A stretch of 64,000 nt of DNA from Actinomycetota bacterium (GTDB lineage: Bacteria; Actinomycetota; Actinomycetes; S36-B12): the NCBI GenBank assembly GCA_016717115.1, contig JADKGE010000008.1, forward strand, positions 142,844 to 206,843. Direction: 5' to 3'. Positions within the stretch are counted from its first letter, which is position 1, and every line of letters starts with the position of its first letter. Shown in pieces: positions 50,783-59,220 of the stretch. A model generated the notes under the pieces. That model was not told the DNA's origin and did not search any database. It saw nothing but the letters and a program-made list of their open reading frames with translations. A program made the translations under genes and the position numbers.

Positions 50783-53265
50783 GTCAGCCCCACCGTGAGG
50801 TCGTCGCCGACGATCTCCAGGAAGACGTCCTCGAGCCGCTTGCCCGCACTGTCACGGAGCAGGTCGGTCACCCGTCCGGCACCCACGAGCCGCCCGCGGT
50901 GCATGACCACGACGTCCGTGCAGGTCTGCTCGACCTCGCTGAGCATGTGCGACGAGATGATCACCGTGCGACCGGACTCGACGTAGCGATGGAGCACATC
51001 GCGCATCTCCTTGATCTGGGGCGGGTCGAGCCCGTTCGTCGGCTCGTCGAGCATCAGCAGGTCGGGCTTGCCGAGCATCGCCTGCGCAATGCCCAGGCGC
51101 TGGCGCATCCCCTGGCTGTAGGACCGCACCCTCTTGTCGATCGCCGAGCCGAGGTCCGCGATCTCGAGCACCTCGTCGAGGAAGGATTCGTCGCCCGTGC
51201 GCCCGGCGGCCCGCCAGTACAGGTCGAGGTTCTGGCGCCCCGTGAGGTGCGGCAGGAAGCCCGCGCCCTCGACCAGCGAGCCGACGCGCGCGAGCACGGG
51301 TGCGCCTGCGTGGACCGGCTGCCCGAAGGCCACGATCGTGCCCGCCGTCGGCATGATGAGGCCCATCACCATCCGCATCGTCGTCGTCTTTCCTGCGCCG
51401 TTCGGCCCGAGGAGGCCGAGCACGGTCCCGCGGGGGACGGCGAAGCTGAGGTCGTCGACCGCGAGGTACCCGTCGCCGTACCGCTTGCTCAGTGAGGAGA
51501 TCACCAGCGGGTCGGCGTCACCGAGCTCGGCGACCGCATCCTCCGGGTGCCTGGGTCGCAGGCGGATCATGACCGCCACGAGGAGCAGCACGATGCCTGC
51601 CGCACCGACCAGCCACCAGTACGGTGCTGCCCCGGTGGTCAGGGGCACGGTGGCCACGAGCGGGACAGCCAGGATGCCGTCACCCAGCGCGATGTCGTAC
51701 AGCTGGGGCGGCAGCGGCATGCGATAGGCGAAGTCGGTGGTCGAGACGACCAGTCTCAGCCGATCGCCCGCGGCGGCGTTGGCGACCACTGCGGGCAGCT
51801 CGACGGCGACGGTCCGGGGTGTTGACCCAAGTCCCACAAGGCGGATCGGGGCGACGATCCCCTGGGGCAGCGTCTCCCTGCCGCTCGAGGAGACGATGCG
51901 CAGGGAGGCGAACAGGGCAGCATCGACGGGCGGGCCCCCGGACGCCTTCGACACGACGACCTCGACGGTGCTGGCGCCGATCACCGTGAGCGCCTCCGGG
52001 AGCGGCGCCGACTCGAACGAGGCCGCCTGTCCCGGGACCGGCCGCAGGAGTGCGGAACCCAGGGCACCGCCGAGGCCGGGCACGCTCGTGATGGCGGCGG
52101 GCAGGCCGCCCGCGGGCGCGAGAACGCGCTGCGTCGCGCCCGCGAGAGGCACGTCCTGCTGGCTGCTGCCGTGGATGCCGGGGTAGCCGGGTGCCTGAAG
52201 AACGACGGGTGCGGCACCGGAGTTCTGGGTGGAGATGGAGCCCGATGTCTGGGTGACCTCGAAGGCAGTCGTGCTGGCGCTGTCACCGGAGAGGTACGTG
52301 GCGAACCAGTCCGCAGCCAGCGTGTCGAGACGCTCCTGCTCGTTGACGCCGCCGTCATGGCCGCCGCCATGCCACACGACCTTCACGGGCGTGTCCGGCT
52401 GTGCCGCCATGATCTGCTCGGCGTTCGCATTGAGCTGAGCGAGGGGGAACAACGAGTCGGCTTGACCGCCGGACAGCAGCGACGGCGCGGTGATTCGTGC
52501 GGTGATGCTCGATGGCGACGATGCTCGCATCAGCGCGGACGACTCCGGCGTCACGACGCCGTCCGCAGCCGCGTCGGTGTAAGCGCGGCACCACTGGGGC
52601 GTGAACCGGCCGCACTCGGTCACGCTGCCGTCACGGTTGACCACTCCGGCGCCGAAGAAGTTGCCCGTCCACAGCTCCTTGAACACCCCGAGGACGGGTT
52701 CGGACGTCACCTCGGACTGGCCGAAGAGGCTCGTCTCGAGGTCGTTCCACGTGATGTCGGCGGCCACGGCGTCGACGCGGCTGTCGTAGCCCGCCGTCAG
52801 GAGCGCCAAGGCGCCGCCGTACGACCCACCGGCGATCCCCACGCGCGGATCGCCGGCGGCATCCTGCACGACATCGTCGCGGGTCGACAGGTAGTCGATT
52901 GCGGCCCGCGCATCAGCGACCTCGAAGTCGGGGGAGTTCATGGAGATCTGCCCGGTCGACAGGCCGAACCCCCGGGCTGAGTAGGCGAGGACCACGAACC
53001 CTCGGTCCGCGAGCGCCGCCGCTCTCTCGTCGAGGTCCGCCTTGCTCCCGCCGAAGCCGTGGGCGAGGATCACGGCGGGCGAGGGCGTGCTCGCCGGCGT
53101 GTAGATCGTCGCATCGATCGATACCGGTCGCGGGTCGTCGGTCGACGTCGGGCCGCCGGGCAGGCGAAGCTCACTGGCATCGGCGTGCGCCGGGGCGGCG
53201 GTCGCGGCAAGGAGGGGGATGGAAAGAAGGGCCGCGGCGAACGTTCGCACCGCGACCCTTCTCAT
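50779..53265 (-). CDS. Secreted S15-type serine hydrolase fused to an ABC ATPase
   Basis: 828 residues. Signal peptide about 1-28. An alpha/beta hydrolase of the X-Pro dipeptidyl-peptidase/CocE type (about 45-340) has oxyanion HGFGGS, nucleophile IAGGSYGG (Ser about 148) and VVWHGGGHDGG with the likely His. A beta domain spans about 345-540, a helix YWWLVGAAGIVLLLVAVMI about 548-566, then a full nucleotide-binding domain (about 585-820): Walker A GPNGAGKTTTM, signature YSQGMRQRLG, Walker B LLMLDEPTNGLD. So the hydrolase is outside and the ATPase inside the cell. TAGGGT 6 nt before ATG 53265 suggests a leaderless start. Confidence 0.9.
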   Translation of the reverse strand: MRRVAVRTFAAALLSIPLLAATAAPAHADASELRLPGGPTSTDDPRPVSIDATIYTPASTPSPAVILAHGFGGSKADLDERAAALADRGFVVLAYSARGFGLSTGQISMNSPDFEVADARAAIDYLSTRDDVVQDAAGDPRVGIAGGSYGGALALLTAGYDSRVDAVAADITWNDLETSLFGQSEVTSEPVLGVFKELWTGNFFGAGVVNRDGSVTECGRFTPQWCRAYTDAAADGVVTPESSALMRASSPSSITARITAPSLLSGGQADSLFPLAQLNANAEQIMAAQPDTPVKVVWHGGGHDGGVNEQERLDTLAADWFATYLSGDSASTTAFEVTQTSGSISTQNSGAAPVVLQAPGYPGIHGSSQQDVPLAGATQRVLAPAGGLPAAITSVPGLGGALGSALLRPVPGQAASFESAPLPEALTVIGASTVEVVVSKASGGPPVDAALFASLRIVSSSGRETLPQGIVAPIRLVGLGSTPRTVAVELPAVVANAAAGDRLRLVVSTTDFAYRMPLPPQLYDIALGDGILAVPLVATVPLTTGAAPYWWLVGAAGIVLLLVAVMIRLRPRHPEDAVAELGDADPLVISSLSKRYGDGYLAVDDLSFAVPRGTVLGLLGPNGAGKTTTMRMVMGLIMPTAGTIVAFGQPVHAGAPVLARVGSLVEGAGFLPHLTGRQNLDLYWRAAGRTGDESFLDEVLEIADLGSAIDKRVRSYSQGMRQRLGIAQAMLGKPDLLMLDEPTNGLDPPQIKEMRDVLHRYVESGRTVIISSHMLSEVEQTCTDVVVMHRGRLVGAGRVTDLLRDSAGKRLEDVFLEIVGDDLTVGLT

Positions 53266-53274
53266 CCTTGCACC

Positions 53275-54213
53275 CTACGTGCTGGAAGGGGTTCCCGCTT
53301 CCTGGTCCCCGGTGGTCATCGGGGCGGCGGTGACGGGGCCCGCTCGCCGGTGTCGCCGACTCTGCCTGACGATGAGGAACACGGCGGGCACGAGCACGAT
53401 CATCATGACGATGAGGAACGGCAGGAAGAATCCCAGCGCGGTGATCGCGACCATGATCAGCGAGACGAAGGCCGCCCACCCGCTCTCGAGGCCGGACAGG
53501 AACCCGGGAGCGTCGACCGACGTGATCTCCGTCTCCGGCGAGATCGTCACCGTGACGGTGCTCATGGCCACCTGGTCGCCGAGGAACTTCCGCTGCGCGG
53601 TGAGCGCGTCGAGCTCGGCCTGGCGGGTCGACAGTTGGGTCTCGATGGCGAGGAGGTCCTCGATGCGCTGGGCCTCCGCGAGCAACTGCGTCATTCGGTC
53701 GATGCTGGTCTGGAGGGCCTTGATCCGGGCATCGAGATCGACGACCTGCGACGTCACGTCCTGCGCGGTGACGTTCACGGAGCCGACGGTGCCCAGCTTG
53801 GACACGTCCGCGATGAAGGCGTCGAGGTCAGCGGCCGGGATCTGAGCCGTGATGTTCGAGTACACCGCGTCGCCGGTGTCCTGGGTGTCCTCGGAGGCGA
53901 TGAGGCCGTTCCACCGCTTGACGAGGGCATGCACGTCGAAGGCGGTCTTGGTGACGTCCTCCGCGCTCATCGACAGGTAGGCCGTCTTGATGATGTCGCG
54001 CTCTGCTGGCACGGTGGTGGCGGGGCCGACGGCCGACCGGTCGGTGACCGCCATCTCGTCGGGCGCGGTCATGGCCGGCGCCCCTCCGTCCGCGGCCACC
54101 TCGCCGCTGACCGCGATCGACTGGTCGGACTGCTCCGATGACGTGCCGCTGCAACCGGCCAGCAGCACGGCTGCGGCGAAGGCCACGGCGATGGTCAGGA
54201 TTCGATTGCGCAT
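53275..54213 (-). CDS. DUF4349 lipoprotein
   Basis: 312 residues. Lipobox VLLAGC (Cys about 20), then the DUF4349 domain starting DIIKTAYLSMSAEDVTKTAFDV (about 75-97), a coiled coil LDARIKALQTSIDRMTQLLAEAQRIEDLLAIETQLSTRQAELDAL (about 160-205), the sheet STVTVTISPE, and a C-terminal helix near 255-285 with a basic tail. GGAG 5 nt before ATG 54213 fixes the start. Function unknown; it lies upstream of the hydrolase-ABC gene, 9 nt apart. Confidence 0.85.
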   Translation of the reverse strand: MRNRILTIAVAFAAAVLLAGCSGTSSEQSDQSIAVSGEVAADGGAPAMTAPDEMAVTDRSAVGPATTVPAERDIIKTAYLSMSAEDVTKTAFDVHALVKRWNGLIASEDTQDTGDAVYSNITAQIPAADLDAFIADVSKLGTVGSVNVTAQDVTSQVVDLDARIKALQTSIDRMTQLLAEAQRIEDLLAIETQLSTRQAELDALTAQRKFLGDQVAMSTVTVTISPETEITSVDAPGFLSGLESGWAAFVSLIMVAITALGFFLPFLIVMMIVLVPAVFLIVRQSRRHRRAGPVTAAPMTTGDQEAGTPSST

Positions 54214-54310
54214 AGCGTCTCCTCTTCGCCTGCACGGCCGTCGCAGGGGCCCTTCGGCCCGGTAGCGGCGGATCTGCTCTGTCACTGCAATGGACGCTAC
54301 GCGGTCGGGC

Positions 54311-56428
54311 TCAGTTCCGTCCGATGGCAACGATTCGGTCTCGGCGGCCAGCCCCGACAAGGTGGAGTGCCTGTGTCGCGCGCGTGCAGGCCACGTAGAT
54401 GTCGGATCCACGCGTGGCCTGCGTGCCGATGGCATCGGGATCGACGACGTAGACGTGATCGAACTCCAGGCCCTTGGTATCTCGGGCGGTCAGGACGGCG
54501 ATGGGCGAGTCGAGTCCGTCGTCGCCGACACCGAAGTCGGCACTGCTGCTGGCCAGTGCTTGCATCCAGTCCCGGGCACGGTCGTCGGGGACGATGACCC
54601 CGACGCGGCCGGGCTCCGACCGGGCGCGTTCCAGCAGGATGGCGGCAAGCTCGGTCGGACTGCAGTCCAGGTACTCGGTGGGTGCGCCGTCACGGATCGG
54701 CCGCAGGTTCGGGGCGTGGCCGCCGGCCCGGGTCAGCAGATCGGTCGCCGTCAGCGCGGTCTGCCGCGTGATGCGGTAGGTGACGGTGAGGGTGTGCAGG
54801 TCGATCTTCTCGCGCGCCCAGCCGAGCGCCTGGTCCCAGTCGCGCGCCCCCGCGGGATGCGTCGTCTGCTGAAGGTCGCCGACGATGGTCATCGACTTGC
54901 GCGAGCACCGTCGCGACAGGGCGCGCCAGGCCATGCGGGACAGCTCCTGGGCCTCGTCGACGACGACGTGCCCGTAGATCCACGTGCGGTCGGTCATGGC
55001 GCGTTCGGCCACGGTGTTCCTGGGCCCGCTCCTGGCCGACGGGTCGTGGACCACCAGCTCGCGGTAGCCGTCCTCCTCGGGCGCCGTCGCCGTCCGGGTT
55101 GGCCGCTCGTACGTGCCGAGCCGTTCCGCCGCCTCGTCCAGTAGTGGTACGTCATCGATGGTCCACGGACTGTCCGACGAGCGCAGGAGGGTGCGCTGCT
55201 GGTGCTCGGACAGGAGCGTGCCCGCCGCGGCGGCCAGCGTGGCCGGGTCGGTGAGGAGCCGGGTGACGAGGCGCTCGGGCGTGGTGGGCAGCCACATGAG
55301 GTTCAGTGCCCTGCGCAGGTTGGCGTCGTCGACCAGGTCCGCGAGCACGTCCTGCCTGATGTCGGGGTCCGATGGGTCTTCGTGGCGTTGGCGGGCGCGG
55401 TAGCGGGACACGTGATCGAGGGCCCGGCGCAGGAAGGGCTCGCGCCCGCCGTGGAAGGTGGCGTTTCGGGGCACCGCGGCCCGCGCCTCCGCTAGCTGCG
55501 CGGCGGTGATCACGACGGACGAGCCGTCCTCGAGCCGCACGACGACGTCATGCGTAGGCACCCGCACCCGTTGGGCGACCGCGTTCGCGATCACACGGGC
55601 CATGACGAGGTCGCCCTTGATGGCGGCGACGGCATCGGCGTCGGGGACGTTGGTCGACACCGCCGGGTAGAGCTGTCCGGGCGTCAGGAGGACGACGTCG
55701 GTCTCGCCCAGGCTGGGGAGCACCTGGTCGATGTAGCGGAGGAAGGCGGTTGAGGGGCCGACGACGAGGACACCGTCCTTCGCGAGCCGGTCCCGGTACG
55801 TGTAGAGAAGCCAGGCGGCGCGGTGGAGGGCGACGACTGTCTTGCCCGTGCCCGGTCCGCCCTGGACGACGGTGACCTGGTTCATGGGACTGCGGACGAT
55901 GCGGTCCTGGTCGGCGGCGATCGTGGCGATGATGTCGCCCATTCGCCCCTCGCGGGGCGCGTCCACAGCGAGGGCCGCCGCATCTGTGCTGATCGCCGTC
56001 GGGTTCGCCAGGTCCTCGTCCTCGATGTGCGTGACCGTGCGGTCCTTGGTGATCAGGCGGCGGCGACGGGAGAGGCCCATCGGCTCCACGGTGGTGGCTT
56101 GGTAGAAGCCGGCGGCGTTCGGCGCCCTCCAGTCGAGGAGGATCGGATCGCCGTTCTCGTCGCGCAGCCCGATGCGGCCGATGTGGTGCGATCGTCCGTC
56201 GATGTAGTCCACGCGGCCGAAGGCCAGCCGCGTGCGCGCGGCCCGGGCGCTCGAGAGCTGTTGGATGAGGTTGTCGAACATCGCCTGCTTCTCGAGGAGG
56301 TCCTGCTCGGTGCCGGTGCCGGGCGAGCGGTTGAGGTCGGCGATGCGCGACTCGAGGTGTCGCGTCACCTCCTCCAGCCGGGCATAGGACAGGTCGACGA
56401 ATCGCTGCTCGCCGGCGATGGCGTCCAC
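54311..56428 (-). CDS. HelD-type ATPase acting on RNA polymerase (HelR-like)
   Basis: 705 residues of the UvrD-like SF1 family. The N-terminal coiled coil (about 1-75) would reach into the polymerase channel. Walker A QGGPGTGKTVVALHRAAWLL near residue 190; HVVVDEAQELS (Walker B); GDLQQTTHPAG; VTYRITRQ; DTKGLEFDHVYVVD; YVACTRATQALHL. HelD frees stalled RNA polymerase, and the HelR group can also protect against rifamycins. No rifamycin-associated element was recognised upstream, so that sub-role is open. GGAAGGACGAG precedes GTG 56428. Confidence 0.88.
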   Translation of the reverse strand: MDAIAGEQRFVDLSYARLEEVTRHLESRIADLNRSPGTGTEQDLLEKQAMFDNLIQQLSSARAARTRLAFGRVDYIDGRSHHIGRIGLRDENGDPILLDWRAPNAAGFYQATTVEPMGLSRRRRLITKDRTVTHIEDEDLANPTAISTDAAALAVDAPREGRMGDIIATIAADQDRIVRSPMNQVTVVQGGPGTGKTVVALHRAAWLLYTYRDRLAKDGVLVVGPSTAFLRYIDQVLPSLGETDVVLLTPGQLYPAVSTNVPDADAVAAIKGDLVMARVIANAVAQRVRVPTHDVVVRLEDGSSVVITAAQLAEARAAVPRNATFHGGREPFLRRALDHVSRYRARQRHEDPSDPDIRQDVLADLVDDANLRRALNLMWLPTTPERLVTRLLTDPATLAAAAGTLLSEHQQRTLLRSSDSPWTIDDVPLLDEAAERLGTYERPTRTATAPEEDGYRELVVHDPSARSGPRNTVAERAMTDRTWIYGHVVVDEAQELSRMAWRALSRRCSRKSMTIVGDLQQTTHPAGARDWDQALGWAREKIDLHTLTVTYRITRQTALTATDLLTRAGGHAPNLRPIRDGAPTEYLDCSPTELAAILLERARSEPGRVGVIVPDDRARDWMQALASSSADFGVGDDGLDSPIAVLTARDTKGLEFDHVYVVDPDAIGTQATRGSDIYVACTRATQALHLVGAGRRDRIVAIGRN

Positions 56429-56553
56429 GACTCGTCCTTCCGTTGCGCTGAATCAGGGCACTCGAGTCTGCCACGGACGCTCGGTGCAGCGGCGTCGGGG
56501 GCGACCTGCGTGGCCGGCTCGGCGATGTCAGGGGCGGATGCGACGATCGCCGC

Positions 56554-57672
56554 ATGCAGACCACCGTCATCCTCGCGCTCATCGCCGGCGTCGTCCTCGG
56601 CGCGCTGGCCGCGTCGCTCGCCCTGGCGGGGGTGCTGGGCCGGGCGCGCGTGCGCGCGAGCGAGCTGGCCGGTGCCGTCGCCGCGCTGCGTTCGGACAAC
56701 GAGTTGCTGCGCGCCGAGCAGGGCAGGGCGCGAGCGCTCGACGACATGCTTCAGCCCGTGCGCGAGAGCCTCGAGAGCCTGCGGCGCGCGTCCGACTCCG
56801 CGAGCCGGGATCGCACGCAGGCCGAGCCGACGTTGGCCACGCAGATCGCCGCCGTGCAGGAGCGGTACCAGTCGCTCGAGGTCGCGACCAAGCAGCTCGC
56901 GTCGGCGCTGGCTCGGGGCCAGACGCGTGGACAGTGGGGCGAGATGCAGCTGGAGGGCCTGCTCGCTCATGCGGGTCTCCTTGAAGGCACCCACTACCGG
57001 CGACAGGAGTCGCGGAGCGGCAGCGACGGCGGCACCCGTCCCGACATCGTCGTCACGATGCCGGGCGGCGGCGAGATCCTCGTCGACGCCAAGTTCCCCT
57101 TCGACGCCTACTGGACGGGAATCGGGACCGACGATCCCGTGGAGCGAGATGCGCACCTGCGCAAGCACGCCGCTGACGTGCTGAGCCGGGCAAAGGAACT
57201 GTCGGCCAAGCGGTACTCCGACGCCGCGCTGAGCCCGGACTTCGTCGTCATGTTCCTGCCGTTGGAGTCACTCCTCTCGGCTGCGCTCGAGGCCGACGGC
57301 CTGCTGTTGGAGCGCACCTTCGAACGCCGGGTGGTGCTGGCCACCCCCACCACCATGCTGGCGCTGCTGCGCACCGTGAGCTTCGGATACCAGCGGGCAC
57401 TCATGGCCGACAACGCCGAGGAGATCAAGCGGGCGGGCGCGGAGATGCTGTCACGCCTTGGGATCCTCGCCGGACATCTCGATGCCCTGCGCCGCGGCCT
57501 TGATCAGGCGGTCCGCGGCTACAACACGTTCGTCGGCAGCTTCGACTCCCAGGCCATGCGCCAGGCCCGGCGACTGAACGACCTCGGCATTGCCGCGCAG
57601 CGGGGGCTGGAGACCCCTGAGGTCATCGACGTGGCGCTACGGGAGTCCGATCCAGTGGCGCTGAGGGAGTAG
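56554..57672 (+). CDS. rmuC: DNA recombination protein RmuC
   Basis: 372 residues. N-terminal helix (about 5-28), a coiled-coil stretch (about 35-110), then the RmuC domain: RGQWGEMQLEGLLAHAGLLEGTHY (about 125-148), PDIVVTMPGGGEILVDAKFPFDAY (nuclease-like core) and VMFLPLESLLSAALE. It limits DNA inversion and acts as a structure-linked nuclease. GACGAT 6 nt before the ATG is the leaderless variant. Divergent from helD across 125 bp. Confidence 0.9.
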   Translation: MQTTVILALIAGVVLGALAASLALAGVLGRARVRASELAGAVAALRSDNELLRAEQGRARALDDMLQPVRESLESLRRASDSASRDRTQAEPTLATQIAAVQERYQSLEVATKQLASALARGQTRGQWGEMQLEGLLAHAGLLEGTHYRRQESRSGSDGGTRPDIVVTMPGGGEILVDAKFPFDAYWTGIGTDDPVERDAHLRKHAADVLSRAKELSAKRYSDAALSPDFVVMFLPLESLLSAALEADGLLLERTFERRVVLATPTTMLALLRTVSFGYQRALMADNAEEIKRAGAEMLSRLGILAGHLDALRRGLDQAVRGYNTFVGSFDSQAMRQARRLNDLGIAAQRGLETPEVIDVALRESDPVALRE

Positions 57673-57727
57673 GACGCAGGCGCGCGGGCGCCGTGTCGTC
57701 GCGATCCGGCTGTTGGCGGGTGGACCC

Positions 57728-57982
57728 TCAGGGGCCAGTGCCGATCCCGCGGTGGGAACGCCAGGCCATCACCGATAGCCGCGAGGCGGCCGACATCACG
57801 GACAGCAGGCTCGCGAACGAGCCGATCGACAGCACCGAGCCAGCGGAGCCGATGCAGCCCACGCTCAGCACGGAGCCGACCGACCCGATCGAGAGCAGGG
57901 AGTTCTTCGAGCCGATGCTGAGGATGGAGTCGCGTGAGCGATAACTCCAGCGCGACCCGTTGTTCTTTCCGGTCGAGTCCAT
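57728..57982 (-). CDS. Small Ser/Gly nonapeptide-repeat protein, unknown function
   Basis: 84 residues. After a polar N-terminus (MDSTGKNNGSRWSYRSR) the chain repeats S-x-x-S-x-L-S-I-G with a 9-residue step: DSILSIGSK, NSLLSIGSV, GSVLSVGC, then GSVLSIGSF, ASLLSVMSA, ASRLSVMAW. It ends with a basic tail RSHRGIGTGP. The regular small/hydrophobic alternation suggests a beta-solenoid or a tightly packed membrane hairpin. ATG 57982 has a G-run upstream; a longer start at 58144 is possible but low-complexity. No enzyme motif. Confidence 0.65.
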   Translation of the reverse strand: MDSTGKNNGSRWSYRSRDSILSIGSKNSLLSIGSVGSVLSVGCIGSAGSVLSIGSFASLLSVMSAASRLSVMAWRSHRGIGTGP

Positions 57983-58124
57983 CCCCCCATGGTGGCATTC
58001 CCGAGGCGACGATGACGTCGCGAGGGCGTCGTTGGTCGTGGGTCTTCCGCCGGTGCTTGCCGCACCGACGGAAGCGGTCGTTCCGCCGCCCGGACAGGTG
58101 GGTTGGGTGTCGTGTGACAGGGGC

Positions 58125-58283
58125 ATGGGCAACGAGACGATCACCTATCGGTCCAAGTGGCATTTTTTGTCCTGTGCTGCGGGCATCATGCAGACGTCGG
58201 CCGCTACGGTGGCGCTCAGCCGCCCGAAAATCCAGAAGGGCGAGAGAGTCTTCGCGCGGGTGGTCATCACCTACACGCGATGA
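58125..58283 (+). CDS. Possible small protein, 52 residues
   Basis: MGNETITYRSKWHFLSC then AALS-type strands and a basic end KGERVFARVVITYTR, which reads like a real beta-rich protein. The base composition is lower in GC at CATTTTTTGTCC than in the neighbours. There is no clear ribosome site. It starts divergently from the nonapeptide-repeat gene. Otherwise 57983-58356 shows no gene I can support. Confidence 0.3.
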   Translation: MGNETITYRSKWHFLSCAAGIMQTSAATVALSRPKIQKGERVFARVVITYTR

Positions 58284-58356
58284 GGACGGCAAGCCGCAGG
58301 TCGAGCGCGAGGACTCCCTTGACTGGACGGGATGAGCCCGACGGTAGCGTCACGGT

Positions 58357-59220
58357 GTGAGCACTCCTCCCTTCGTCGACCTTCCGGAGGGGTCGAGCGT
58401 CGAGTTCTTCTCCATCCGCGAAACGCGGCGGGCCGTGATGCACGCGGGGATGACGCGGGCCGTCACGTCATGGTGCGTGCTGGTACCCGGATTCACGGGC
58501 AGCAAGGAGGACTTCATCGCGGTGCTGCCGATCCTCGCGCGCGAGGGCGTGGGCGCCGTGTCCTTCGACCAGTTGGGCCAGTACCAGTCCGACGGCTCCT
58601 CGTGTCCCGGGGACTACGACCTGAGCCTGCTGGCCGCCGACGTCATCGAGGTGATCGAGCAGGCGAGCAGGCGGTTCGGCTGCGCCACACCACCGCACCT
58701 GGTCGGCCATTCCATGGGCGGCCTGGTGGCACAGCAGGCGATCCTCGACGCGGCGCCGGTGGCCTCGTTCACGGCCCTGTGTAGCGGTCCGGGGGCGTTA
58801 CCGCCGGACCGGCACGCCGGTCTGATCGACCTGGTGGCGGCCCTGGGCGATATCGACCTCGCCCAGATCTGGGCGACGATGCAGGAGATGGATGCGTCTG
58901 CCGGAGTGCCGGCACCCCCGCCGCCGATCGCGGACTTCTTGCGCCATCGGTGGATGGCCAACCATCCGGTGGCGCTCCAGCAGTTCGCGCGCCTCCTCCT
59001 CGATCAGCCTGACCTGACGCCTGCGATGGCTGCGGTGCTCTCCCACCGACCGCCGGCAACGGTGATCTGGGGGGAGTACGACGACGCCTGGCCGATCCCC
59101 ACGCAGGTGCAGATGGCACGCGCCTGGGGTGCCCGCGCCGTGCAGTTGGACGGGCTCGGGCATTCGCCGAACGCCGACGACCCGGAGGCCCTGGTCGCCG
59201 CACTACTGGGCGGTTGGTGA
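58357..59220 (+). CDS. Alpha/beta-hydrolase
   Basis: 287 residues. VLVPGFTGSKEDF (oxyanion), VSFDQLGQYQSDG, nucleophile elbow LVGHSMGGLVAQQAIL (Ser about 117), acid in VIWGEYDDAWPIP and catalytic His in LDGLGHSPN near the end. The substrate is unknown. GTG 58357 lies 6 nt after TAGCGT with no Shine-Dalgarno sequence (leaderless). Its last 18 bp overlap the end of the convergent DUF3048 gene. Confidence 0.9.
   Translation: MSTPPFVDLPEGSSVEFFSIRETRRAVMHAGMTRAVTSWCVLVPGFTGSKEDFIAVLPILAREGVGAVSFDQLGQYQSDGSSCPGDYDLSLLAADVIEVIEQASRRFGCATPPHLVGHSMGGLVAQQAILDAAPVASFTALCSGPGALPPDRHAGLIDLVAALGDIDLAQIWATMQEMDASAGVPAPPPPIADFLRHRWMANHPVALQQFARLLLDQPDLTPAMAAVLSHRPPATVIWGEYDDAWPIPTQVQMARAWGARAVQLDGLGHSPNADDPEALVAALLGGW

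Noticed and set aside
56429..56553. Rifamycin-associated element upstream of the HelD-type gene
   Set aside because: I looked for the expected inverted repeat in this gap and did not recognise one, so I made no claim of rifamycin control.
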